Origin: Shewanellaceae bacterium UBA2521
GTDB lineage: Bacteria > Pseudomonadota > Gammaproteobacteria > Enterobacterales > Shewanellaceae
Length of the DNA stretch: 15,384 nt
NCBI GenBank assembly: GCA_002341165.1
Contig: DDNL01000088.1
Span: 1-15,384 of the forward strand
Reading direction: 5' to 3'
Below are positions 1 to 6,527 of this stretch, one piece after another; the first letter of the stretch is position 1, and every line of letters begins with the position of its first letter. The position numbers were made by a program, and so were the translations under genes. A model generated the notes under the pieces. The model saw only the letters and a list, made by a program, of their open reading frames with translations, made no database searches and was not told where the DNA came from.

Positions 1-36
1 CCTAAAAAATAAAAGAAGAAACAATAAGAAGAAACA

Positions 37-110
37 AGACACCCAAGAGGAACACATTGATTTAGGTTTGCTGAAGATAACCTTGCTATTAAACAATATG
101 ATGGGTGTCT
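37..110. repeat. Inverted repeat with 9-bp perfect arms
   Basis: Arms AGACACCCA (37-45) and TGGGTGTCT (102-110) are perfect reverse complements separated by 56 bases. No open frame of note lies between them, and no flanking target-site duplication is evident. Nearby are two short direct repeats: AAGAAGAAACAA twice around 14-36, and ATGAATTATT twice around 111-131. The arms could be ends of a small mobile-element relic, or the base of a structured 3' region of the hydrolase transcript on the minus strand. Arms this short can also arise by chance in AT-rich DNA. Confidence 0.35.
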
Positions 111-155
111 ATGAATTATTTATGAATTATTATCACCTATAGAAAAAGTCTTATC

Positions 156-2063
156 TTAATACTTTCTCGAGTTTACTTTTTTAGCTCTCTTAAGCTGTTT
201 ATACCAAGTCCGTTTTACACGCTCATAAAACTTTGCTTCCGGGCCAACACTTTTATGCAAATGATAATTCAAGGTCATTTCTTGACCAACTTGAAGCTTT
301 AACCGCTCTGTATCTTGCTGCGCATCGGCTCCGAGCAAAAGTGAGCCTTTTGCATTAGGTTGGTCAGCATACAGCAAAAAATTTTCTGCATACTTATCCA
401 TTGAATAATGCGTTTTCTTTTCTTTGCTAGAAAGTGGTAATCTCTCACCATAAAATAAAGGTGCGTGGCCAATACCGTTTTTTATGAAAATAGAAAAAGC
501 ATTGGGGAATACACTTTTCATATCGTGATACCATGTTATAGGTGTGTATGCATCAAACTCACTACCTACAATAAGCACAGGTGTTTCAAGGCTGCCAAGT
601 TTAGGCCCACTATCTAGTGCGGTCTCTCCAAGTCGCTCCCACCCTGTACATAAAGGTTCCGCTGAATAATTATTGATGTTAAAAGGGTTTTTAGCTATAT
701 TCGGATGATATTGATAGCTCAGCTTATCTTGGGCTTGTTCATAAGGTGTTTGGTCGGTACATAATATAGCTTTGTTGATAGCATGTATTCTTATGGGACT
801 TTTTAAGTACTCTCGTATGCGTGTATCACCTTGCTCTGCAAACCATTGCATATATGCATGGGCTATTTCAGCATTTGCATCGGTATAGAACCGAAATACA
901 TTTCTCAAGATCTTATTTTTCTCTGCCTGCCCCATATTGGCATCGATTAACTTGCTATATATGATATTTGCCTTACTACCTCGTGTGACTTGTTCAAACA
1001 GTTGTGTTCTGGGAAGTACGGATGCTTTATTATCATTGTTTAGAACAACATAGTCTCCATGAAATGTCATTTTTGTGAGTTTATATGTTTCTATAACTTC
1101 AGGTTGGATCTCCTGCATAATCGGCTTATAGTCGAAAATAAAGTAATCTTGATATCGCTGCATAGTCTCTGGTGTAATATCTTGCGTCTCAGAGTTCACA
1201 AGCTTTTTGAGAAAACGTAAACCTTCCTCTTTAGCTAATCCACTCTTTTTGAGCAGGTATTGCATATGTTTTCTAGTACCATCTGGTTTATCTGTGTCCC
1301 AAGAGAACATATCATTGGATGTACCTTTCATGGGGGAATCCAAAATAATGGCGCGACTACGCTCAGGATATTTACTGGCATAGAGAGCACCAACGCGAGT
1401 ACCATATGAGCTACCCAAGAAACTTATCTTCTCCTCACCCAAAATATCTCTTAATCTATCCATATCCTGAACCAAAGCATGGGTTCCTATGGAAGATTTA
1501 AAATTCAGCTCAGTCACGTCACATTCAAACTTATTGTCTTTAAAGTGAGATGATGTTTCACCTGGATTAGTACATGTTTCTAAATTATGTGCAAAGGCAC
1601 TTTGTCCTGTACCCCGTGGGTCAAGGCCTATAATATCAAACTGATCAATAATCTTTTGAGGTAATTTTTTCAGAAAAATTGAAATCGTGCTATACATTTC
1701 AGCTGAACTACTTGGTGAGCCCTTGTAAAGAAATAAAATACCTTTTCTCTTATCTGGATCTCTGGCTGGGTGGATACTAAAAAACATATCCACTAAGTCA
1801 GACTCAGGTTGTTTATAGTTTTCAGGTGCTTTAAATGTATAACACTGAGCTCCTGCTTCTTTGATGATGAGTTCAGAAATATTTACAGAAATACTTACAG
1901 GATAATCATCTGCAAAAGATCTAAGACATCTTTGCTGAGTCAAATGTATGTTATTTTTGAGTCTTGTGTTTATTGATTCGGCTGTTTGAGCGTGCGCTAC
2001 AGGCGAAAAAGAAGAAAGTAGAACTCCAGAAAGAGCAAGTGCTAAAGCATGTTTTTTAAACAT
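156..2063 (-). CDS. Secreted alpha/beta hydrolase, S33 / TAP-like peptidase family
   Basis: Exported serine hydrolase of the proline-iminopeptidase/tripeptidyl-aminopeptidase type, which removes short peptides from N-termini; substrate unknown here. 635 aa. Residues 1-25 are a classical Sec signal peptide (lysines, hydrophobic core, cleavage after AHA). The fold signature DPRGTGQS is at 148-155. The nucleophile elbow GSSYG (Ser219) comes next, and the C-terminal TAP-like domain carries Asp504 in VGSEFDAYTP and His533 in GIGHAP, so the triad is complete. Several cysteines (46, 74, 164, 181, 435, 472) could form disulphides in the periplasm. It is longer than most family members (about 450-550 aa) through an insertion in the cap region and a basic C-terminal tail. 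The ATG at 2063 has AAGGA six bases upstream. It stands alone, with no operon partner visible. Family assignment is firm; exact substrate is not. Confidence 0.88.
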   Translation of the reverse strand: MFKKHALALALSGVLLSSFSPVAHAQTAESINTRLKNNIHLTQQRCLRSFADDYPVSISVNISELIIKEAGAQCYTFKAPENYKQPESDLVDMFFSIHPARDPDKRKGILFLYKGSPSSSAEMYSTISIFLKKLPQKIIDQFDIIGLDPRGTGQSAFAHNLETCTNPGETSSHFKDNKFECDVTELNFKSSIGTHALVQDMDRLRDILGEEKISFLGSSYGTRVGALYASKYPERSRAIILDSPMKGTSNDMFSWDTDKPDGTRKHMQYLLKKSGLAKEEGLRFLKKLVNSETQDITPETMQRYQDYFIFDYKPIMQEIQPEVIETYKLTKMTFHGDYVVLNNDNKASVLPRTQLFEQVTRGSKANIIYSKLIDANMGQAEKNKILRNVFRFYTDANAEIAHAYMQWFAEQGDTRIREYLKSPIRIHAINKAILCTDQTPYEQAQDKLSYQYHPNIAKNPFNINNYSAEPLCTGWERLGETALDSGPKLGSLETPVLIVGSEFDAYTPITWYHDMKSVFPNAFSIFIKNGIGHAPLFYGERLPLSSKEKKTHYSMDKYAENFLLYADQPNAKGSLLLGADAQQDTERLKLQVGQEMTLNYHLHKSVGPEAKFYERVKRTWYKQLKRAKKVNSRKY

Positions 2064-2081
2064 CTTATATCCTTTTTATTT

Positions 2082-2109
2082 ATTATATGAGGTAAGAGGT
2101 TTTAGACAA
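2082..2109 (-). promoter_or_regulatory. Putative sigma70 promoter of the secreted hydrolase gene
   Basis: On the minus strand, TTGTCT (2109-2104) lies 16 bases before a consensus TATAAT (2087-2082). Transcription would start about 12 bases before the ATG at 2063, just at the AAGGA ribosome binding site. That leader is unusually short, so a second promoter further upstream is possible. Confidence 0.4.
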
Positions 2110-2450
2110 ATAAAACCAGTTCTTGAGTGTGAACTAAACCATGAAATCTGTCATTTTTTGTTGCCCTTGACAATTTCTTGCGCGTAAAAATAAAGCAAAA
2201 ATTTACTTAAAAAAAATATTTATTGTTTTTTGTTAACCATGCAGCAGCACAAAGAAGGGATTCAGAAACTGCTTTTTTCTGTATATTTTACATACTTTGT
2301 CTTTTCACTACTTTAAAAAAACCATCAAGATATATCTACTCAACTGTGAGTATAAAAATGGATTGAAGTTTATACTTTATTCGACTTTTCTCCTGAGCAT
2401 ATTGGCTTTATTGACCATCTCCCAAGCATGTCTTAATTCAATTAAGTAAC

Positions 2451-2479
2451 TTGAGTACAATACAATTCTTTGCTATGTT
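2451..2479 (+). promoter_or_regulatory. Putative sigma70 promoter upstream of the 70-aa gene
   Basis: TTGAGT (2451-2456) and TATGTT (2474-2479) are separated by 17 bases, each matching consensus at four of six positions. The predicted start is about 45 bases before the ATG at 2530. Confidence 0.35.
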
Positions 2480-2529
2480 TGTTAAACAGTTCATTTTTTA
2501 ACCTTTCATGTTTAAAAGGAGTCTGAGCT

Positions 2530-2742
2530 ATGCCTATGATCAATGGTGAATATTTTATTTTAGATATCAATGCACTGAATCAGGCTACTATTGAGCAGCT
2601 TGAACAGCTCGAAGGTTATTATGAGGGCTTGAAAAAGCAAGGTGTACATCAAGAGTATCAAAACTTTGATGAACACGAATTGATCAAAAGGCGCATTGAA
2701 GCAGCCAAAAAGCATGTATCTCAACAAGAGACTACAAATTAA
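2530..2742 (+). CDS. Small conserved-looking hypothetical protein, 70 aa
   Basis: I do not recognise a family. The product is a hydrophilic, Glu/Gln-rich, probably helical 70-residue protein with no signal peptide or membrane segment, so it is likely cytosolic. Residues about 17-35 and 48-65 show the heptad-like spacing of leucines and charged residues expected of a short helical hairpin. Being a real gene is supported by a strong ribosome binding site, AAAAGGAG ending at 2521, eight bases from the ATG, and by a plausible promoter upstream. A hairpin at 2762-2800 follows the stop codon. It is not obviously in an operon with the exported protein downstream. No function is proposed. Confidence 0.65.
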   Translation: MPMINGEYFILDINALNQATIEQLEQLEGYYEGLKKQGVHQEYQNFDEHELIKRRIEAAKKHVSQQETTN

Positions 2743-2761
2743 GCCTAAAGCATCCATGTCC

Positions 2762-2800
2762 CTGCTCATACCTTAAGCAATATACGAACAATATGAGCAG
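2762..2800 (+). repeat. Hairpin (9-bp perfect stem) after the 70-aa gene
   Basis: CTGCTCATA (2762-2770) pairs with TATGAGCAG (2792-2800) across a 21-base loop. There is no T-run behind it, so it is not a standard intrinsic terminator. It lies 20 bases after the stop of the 70-aa gene and covers an in-frame ATG at 2793, the farthest-upstream possible start of the next gene. It may be a 3' end or processing structure, or a translational control element. Confidence 0.4.
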
Positions 2801-2879
2801 TTCTCTGCAACACATGAACACAGCTCTTACTTTTCATGTTGCAATGATGCTTACAATGCATAGGAGTCTTCTTCGTACG

Positions 2880-3248
2880 ATGATGGTACATCCTTTTCTC
2901 TTACGAGTTATAACCACTCTTCTGTGCACAATCATCCCTTGCTCATGTTTAGCCATAGCAAAGGATGAGCAAAAACATATACTGGTCTCTTCGCTCCTTG
3001 GCGCATCTTCTCATTTGATGGTACAAAGCCGTCCCATAAGTTATGGCTTTTGTTTAAGTGCAGGTGCCTTCAAAGAGCTCTATGATTCAGGCCAACCCGA
3101 CAATATTTTTTCTTGGAGCGACATGGCTTTTAATCTGCTTGGATGTACTTTAGGGGCTGAAATGGTCAGCCTGACTTGGTATCAATTTGAACTAAGTCCA
3201 ACTGTCATAGAACAACAACCAGCCCTTCACATCAAATGGACTTGGTAA
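2880..3248 (+). CDS. YfiM-like (DUF2279-type) exported protein
   Basis: Short exported protein of unknown function resembling the YfiM/DUF2279 group of periplasmic or lipoprotein-like proteins. From the chosen start it is 122 aa. An N-terminal hydrophobic signal (about 1-27) is followed by DEQKH (His33), a small-residue helix, the family-like KELYD (65-69), and FSWSDMAFNLLGCTLG (77-92), matching the family's FSxxDxxxNxxGxxxG pattern. I see no clean lipobox, so it may be membrane-anchored rather than lipidated. The frame is open from an ATG at 2793, but that codon lies inside a hairpin stem and would put about 29 residues ahead of the signal peptide. The ATG at 2880 has AGGAG at 2862-2866 and gives a normal signal. 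The gene ends 11 bases from the convergent small gene. Family call is moderate. Confidence 0.55.
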   Translation: MMVHPFLLRVITTLLCTIIPCSCLAIAKDEQKHILVSSLLGASSHLMVQSRPISYGFCLSAGAFKELYDSGQPDNIFSWSDMAFNLLGCTLGAEMVSLTWYQFELSPTVIEQQPALHIKWTW

Positions 3249-3259
3249 AGTACTTTCCT

Positions 3260-3457
3260 TTACATCATAATAGGATGATTAAAAGCCAAAGCCAAAATAA
3301 CCATTAAGTATCGAAGTCTCCAGCCTCTCTCTTTTTCAGGCTCAACAACCTCGAGCGTATCAGTAGGATCGGCGCAAGCTTTATATACGGGCTGAAGTGC
3401 TATAAAACAAAAACATAAAATTCCTATCCACTTTTTCTTATATTGTTTGTATTGCAC
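3260..3457 (-). CDS. Small exported or membrane protein, 65 aa, GTG start
   Basis: Unrecognised 65-residue protein. Residues 1-28 look like a Sec signal (four lysines in positions 4-9, then a hydrophobic stretch ending near ACA). A short acidic linker DPTDTLEVVEPEKERG follows, and then a second hydrophobic stretch, about 50-65, at the very C-terminus. The start is GTG at 3457. It is convincing because AAGGAG (3470-3465) sits seven bases upstream, and the neighbouring ATG at 3462 is followed at once by TAG. It converges on the YfiM-like gene with only 11 bases between stops, so transcripts could overlap. Two short membrane-active segments on a tiny protein would also suit a toxin-like or envelope-stress peptide, but nothing here proves that. 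Confidence 0.55.
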   Translation of the reverse strand: MQYKQYKKKWIGILCFCFIALQPVYKACADPTDTLEVVEPEKERGWRLRYLMVILALAFNHPIMM

Positions 3458-3564
3458 TACATCTCTCCTTTGTTTGGCCTGGTTTTACACAAATAGTTTT
3501 AAATAACAAGCATACTATATTAAAATAGAACATCATATCGAATCAATGCATGACTTAAGATCCT

Positions 3565-4098
3565 ATGAAAAACATATGTTTAGTTATAACACTTTTATTG
3601 CTCACAAGCTGTCTCAGTAAGCCTGAAGGCATAGAGCCTGTACAAAAATTTAGATTAAACAAATACTTAGGTACTTGGTATGAAATAGCAAGATTAGATC
3701 ATGCCTTTGAAAGAGGCTTAGAGCAGGTCTCTGCGCGTTATCGTTTACGTAGCGATGGCGGTATAGACGTTATCAATCGCGGCTTTGATAAAGATGATCA
3801 TGCGTGGAATGAAGCAAAAGGTCGTGCTTATTTTGTCGACCAAAATGATGTGGGTCATTTAAGAGTCTCTTTTTTTAGACCTTTTTATAGCTCCTATATT
3901 ATTTTTAATCTTGATGATGCCAATTATCAGTATGCTTTTGTCAGTGGTTATAACAAAAACTACCTCTGGCTACTGGCACGTACACCACAAGTGTCTTCGG
4001 CACTGAAGCAAAAATTTATACTTGAGGCTAAAGCAAAAGGATACAATGTCGATGAGCTAATTTGGGTGCAGCAGTCTTCATCTTTAAAAGCCGATTAA
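3565..4098 (+). CDS. blc: Outer-membrane lipocalin lipoprotein (Blc family)
   Basis: Bacterial lipocalin: an eight-stranded barrel, anchored by lipid, that binds fatty acids or lysophospholipids and is linked to envelope maintenance and stress. 177 aa. Lipobox LTSC with the lipidated cysteine at residue 16; the +2 residue is Leu rather than Asp, which favours sorting to the outer membrane. The lipocalin motif GTWYEIARLD is at 36-45. The later Blc signatures SFFRPFYSSYIIFNLD (102-117) and YLWLLARTPQ (133-142) are both present. Length agrees with E. coli Blc (177 aa). The ATG at 3565 is the only start giving an intact signal peptide, though its ribosome binding site is weak. Upstream is an AT-rich divergent promoter region shared with the 65-aa gene. 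It is likely monocistronic, because the following gene has its own promoter. Confidence 0.93.
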   Translation: MKNICLVITLLLLTSCLSKPEGIEPVQKFRLNKYLGTWYEIARLDHAFERGLEQVSARYRLRSDGGIDVINRGFDKDDHAWNEAKGRAYFVDQNDVGHLRVSFFRPFYSSYIIFNLDDANYQYAFVSGYNKNYLWLLARTPQVSSALKQKFILEAKAKGYNVDELIWVQQSSSLKAD

Positions 4099-4162
4099 AA
4101 TGCTTGTTCTGCGCGGTGCCGATCATAGGTAAAGTGCTTGCAATGGCCATCCTATGGCTTTA

Positions 4163-4171
4163 TGGTATAAT
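4163..4171 (+). promoter_or_regulatory. Extended -10 promoter of the DUF523-DUF1722 gene
   Basis: TGGTATAAT is a perfect extended -10 element (TGn plus consensus TATAAT), which can work without a good -35; none is evident at 17 bases. It lies 65 bases after the lipocalin stop and gives a leader of about 78 bases before the ATG at 4256. Confidence 0.5.
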
Positions 4172-4255
4172 TCAAAACCCCAAACATGACATGCTGTGTA
4201 GTATGACACCAAGCATAGTTTGCTTATTTTCACGTCGCATATCCATAGGATGAAC

Positions 4256-5209
4256 ATGAATAAGTTTAACCCCAATATAATACAGGTAGGTATAAGTAGT
4301 TGCTTGCTTGGAGAAAAAGTGCGCTTCGATGGAGGACACAAGTCTTCCGCTTTCTGTATTCATGAAATGACAAAGCACGTCGAATTTGTATCCATATGCC
4401 CAGAAATGGCCATAGGTATGGGCACACCAAGACCAGCTATCCGTTTAGTCAAACAAGACCAAGATATTCTCGTGCAAACACGTGATGGGCGTTTAGATGT
4501 GACGCAAGATTTAAATACATTTAGCCATACTAAAGCTCGAGAGCTCGATTACCTCAGTGGCTACATTGTCTGTCAAAAATCACCTTCTTGTGGTATGGAG
4601 CGTGTTTTAGAGTACAGCGCCAAAGGAGGTAGTCCAACCAAGTCTGGCACAGGTGTGTTTACGCGACACCTCATGCAACAGCACCCTCATCTTCCTGTTG
4701 AAGAAGATGGACGCACCCATGATCTGATTCTCAGAGAAAACTTTTTTACTCGGCTTTTTGCTTATCATAGCTGGCAATGTTTGCGTCATGAGCCTGTCAC
4801 GAAAAAAGCTTTAATCGCATTTCATAGTCGTTATAAATATCTGATTATGTCGCACTCTCCTGTACTCTATAAAAAGCTCGGCCAGCTTACCGCCTTGATT
4901 GAAGATATAGATGCAACATGTGACGCTTATCTTGCTTTATTTATGGAAGCTCTTGCACAAAAGCCAACAAAAAAAACGCACACTAATACTTTGCAGCACA
5001 TACTAGGTTACTTTAAAAAGCATTTAACTAAGGCTCAAAAGGAAGAGTTATCCGAGACCATCATGAAATATCGCCAAGGTCTTGTACCTTTGCTTGTGCC
5101 GCTCACTTTGATCAAGCACTATCTGCTCGAATTCCCGATACCTTACATTGAAAATCAGGTCTATCTCAACCCGTATCCAGAGCAACTCAAACTGCGTTAC
5201 GCTTATTAA
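4256..5209 (+). CDS. DUF523-DUF1722 fusion protein (TudS-like desulfidase fused to YbgA-like domain)
   Basis: Two-domain cytosolic protein of 317 aa. The N-terminal half (about 8-150) is DUF523, the family of the [4Fe-4S] thiouracil desulfidase TudS. The conserved cysteines are visible in SSCLLG (Cys16), SICPE (Cys48) and SPSCG (Cys112), the three expected cluster ligands; Cys34 and Cys106 are extra. The C-terminal half (about 165-317) is DUF1722/YbgA, with FHSRYKYLIMSHS and the terminal PYIENQVYLNPYPEQL. Desulfurising thiolated pyrimidines is the role known for the N-domain; the C-domain is of uncertain function and often lies next to photolyase, which is absent here. The frame is open from a TTG at 4220, but ATG 4256 has AGGA five bases upstream and starts just before the domain, so I prefer it. 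Converges with coaBC. Confidence 0.85.
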   Translation: MNKFNPNIIQVGISSCLLGEKVRFDGGHKSSAFCIHEMTKHVEFVSICPEMAIGMGTPRPAIRLVKQDQDILVQTRDGRLDVTQDLNTFSHTKARELDYLSGYIVCQKSPSCGMERVLEYSAKGGSPTKSGTGVFTRHLMQQHPHLPVEEDGRTHDLILRENFFTRLFAYHSWQCLRHEPVTKKALIAFHSRYKYLIMSHSPVLYKKLGQLTALIEDIDATCDAYLALFMEALAQKPTKKTHTNTLQHILGYFKKHLTKAQKEELSETIMKYRQGLVPLLVPLTLIKHYLLEFPIPYIENQVYLNPYPEQLKLRYAY

Positions 5210-5222
5210 TAGCTTGCACAGA

Positions 5223-5252
5223 TGAAGCGCTTAGTACCTCAAGAGTGCTTCA
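5223..5252. terminator. Hairpin between convergent DUF523-DUF1722 and coaBC genes
   Basis: TGAAGCGCT (5223-5231) pairs with AGTGCTTCA (5244-5252) as a 9-bp stem with one G-U pair and a 12-base loop, overlapping the coaBC stop codon. It sits where two convergent transcripts end. There is no T-run on either strand, so a bidirectional terminator role is only inferred from position. Confidence 0.3.
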
Positions 5253-6443
5253 CTGCAAGCAACGTTGTGAAATCAAACGTAATAACTGCAAGGCTAATGC
5301 AGACTTCGATGTTCTGGGCAAACTTTGGCTACCATCATGCCAAAACACATCTAACGCATTATCATCATGACCAAAAACCTGTTCAGGTTGCGATACATTA
5401 TTTAACGCGATCATATCGAGCTTCTTGGATACCAATTTATCCTTTGCATAGGTTTCGCATTGTGTCGTTTCAGCAGCAAATCCAACAGTAAAAGGTTTTC
5501 GAGGTAAAGCCGCCACGGTTTGAATGATATCTGGATTTTTAACAAGCTCTAAGTGCAAAGTAGACGCTGATTTCTTTATTTTTTCTGGCTGCACATCGGC
5601 AGCGCGGTAATCTGCAACCGCAGCACAACCGATAAATAGGTCAGCTTGATCTACATAGTCCATTACAGCACTGAGCATATCTTGGGCAGACACCACATCG
5701 ATACGCTTCACACCTGAAGGTGTAGGTAAATGTACTCTTCCTGTCACTAAATACACAGTTGCGCCCAAGCGTGCTGCATGTTCAGCTAAAGCAAACCCCA
5801 TTTTTCCAGAACTATGATTCGATACATAACGTACAGGATCTAAAGCCTCTTGTGTAGGACCTGCTGTAATGAGTACATTTTTTCCTTGCAATATTAAAGG
5901 CTCGAACTGTTGTGATAGCGCTTGTATAATGTCTAAAGGTTCAACCATGCGACCAGGCCCGACATCACCACAAGCTTGTACACCTTCAGCAGGCCCCACA
6001 AGAGTACATCCTCGTGCTTGAAGTTGTGCCACATTATGCTGTACGGCTGGGTGCTGGTACATATGCATATTCATAGCTGGACAAATCACAACAGGCGCCT
6101 TTGTAGCCAAAAGTAAAGTCGTGAGCAAATCATCAGCAAAACCATGTGCTATTTTAGCTATGATTTGCGCAGTGGCAGGTGCAATCAAACATACATCAGC
6201 CCAACGGGCTAAATCAATATGACTCATCGCAGACTCTGTTTGTCGATCAAGGATCTCAGATGTAACAGAATAACCTGATACAGCCTCTAATGATAAAGGA
6301 GTAACAAAAGATGATGCACCTTGCGTCATGACGACACGCACCTCGGCACCTTCATCACGTAAACGACGTACTAAATCAGGTGTTTTATAGGCAGCAATGC
6401 CGCCTGAAATACCTAAGATAATGTTCTTATGACGTAGCAACAT
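5250..6443 (-). CDS. coaBC: Bifunctional phosphopantothenoylcysteine decarboxylase / phosphopantothenate-cysteine ligase
   Basis: Two consecutive steps of coenzyme A synthesis: CoaB couples 4'-phosphopantothenate to cysteine using CTP, and CoaC decarboxylates the product with FMN to 4'-phosphopantetheine. 397 aa, the usual length. The CoaC domain (1 to about 185) has GISGGIAAYK for FMN, the catalytic His75 in MSHIDLARWAD, PAMNMHMY with Asn125, and the active-site Cys158 in ACGDVGPGRM, all at E. coli numbering. The CoaB domain (about 188-397) has AGPTQEALDPVRYVSNHSSG, AAVADYR, the EKIKK lysines (288-291) and KLVSKKLDMIALNNV. All key residues are intact. It follows hsdR in the same direction with a 67-base gap, but as an essential housekeeping gene it probably has its own promoter. 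It most likely marks the chromosomal side of the phage/restriction block. Confidence 0.96.
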   Translation of the reverse strand: MLLRHKNIILGISGGIAAYKTPDLVRRLRDEGAEVRVVMTQGASSFVTPLSLEAVSGYSVTSEILDRQTESAMSHIDLARWADVCLIAPATAQIIAKIAHGFADDLLTTLLLATKAPVVICPAMNMHMYQHPAVQHNVAQLQARGCTLVGPAEGVQACGDVGPGRMVEPLDIIQALSQQFEPLILQGKNVLITAGPTQEALDPVRYVSNHSSGKMGFALAEHAARLGATVYLVTGRVHLPTPSGVKRIDVVSAQDMLSAVMDYVDQADLFIGCAAVADYRAADVQPEKIKKSASTLHLELVKNPDIIQTVAALPRKPFTVGFAAETTQCETYAKDKLVSKKLDMIALNNVSQPEQVFGHDDNALDVFWHDGSQSLPRTSKSALALQLLRLISQRCLQ

Positions 6444-6502
6444 ATTGAATCTTTAACCAATAAAAATGAAGACGCATGCTATCACGTTTAATGCATTTCA
6501 CC

Positions 6503-6527
6503 AAAAAAACTTAAGATAACTTACGTA
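6503..6527 (-). terminator. Possible intrinsic terminator at the end of hsdR
   Basis: On the minus strand the hsdR stop region forms a small stem (TAAG/CTTA around a TTAT loop, extendable past one mismatch to AC/GT), followed at once by seven Ts (6509-6503). The stem is weak and overlaps the last codons of the gene. It would separate hsdR from coaBC. Confidence 0.35.

Larger units (their letters stand above)
2064..2529. other. 466-base AT-rich intergenic region
   Basis: Non-coding gap between the divergently transcribed hydrolase gene and the 70-aa gene. It holds the hydrolase promoter at its left end and a candidate promoter for the right-hand gene at 2451-2479. A perfect -35 hexamer TTGACA also lies on the plus strand at 2167-2172, but the matching -10 (around 2190) is poor. 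A weak 5-bp stem AGCAG/CTGCT (2243-2247 with 2269-2273), running into six Ts, lies 75-105 bases further on. Together these could bound a small RNA or simply be leader sequence; I do not call an RNA gene. Nothing else recognisable is present. Confidence 0.5.

Noticed and set aside
2167..2278. Possible small RNA gene: consensus TTGACA followed by a weak stem and six Ts
   Set aside because: The -10 element is poor at any allowed spacing and the stem has only five pairs with a 21-base loop. Described in the intergenic entry only.
3247..3256. AAAGTACTTT palindrome between convergent genes
   Set aside because: Ten AT-rich bases overlapping a stop codon; readily expected by chance.
4062..4253. Plus-strand frame overlapping the lipocalin 3' end
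   Set aside because: No ribosome binding site, overlaps two real genes and spans the likely promoter at 4163.
5222..5491. Plus-strand open frame of 89 codons
   Set aside because: Lies antisense inside coaBC, which has all catalytic residues; no ribosome binding site and no recognisable protein features.
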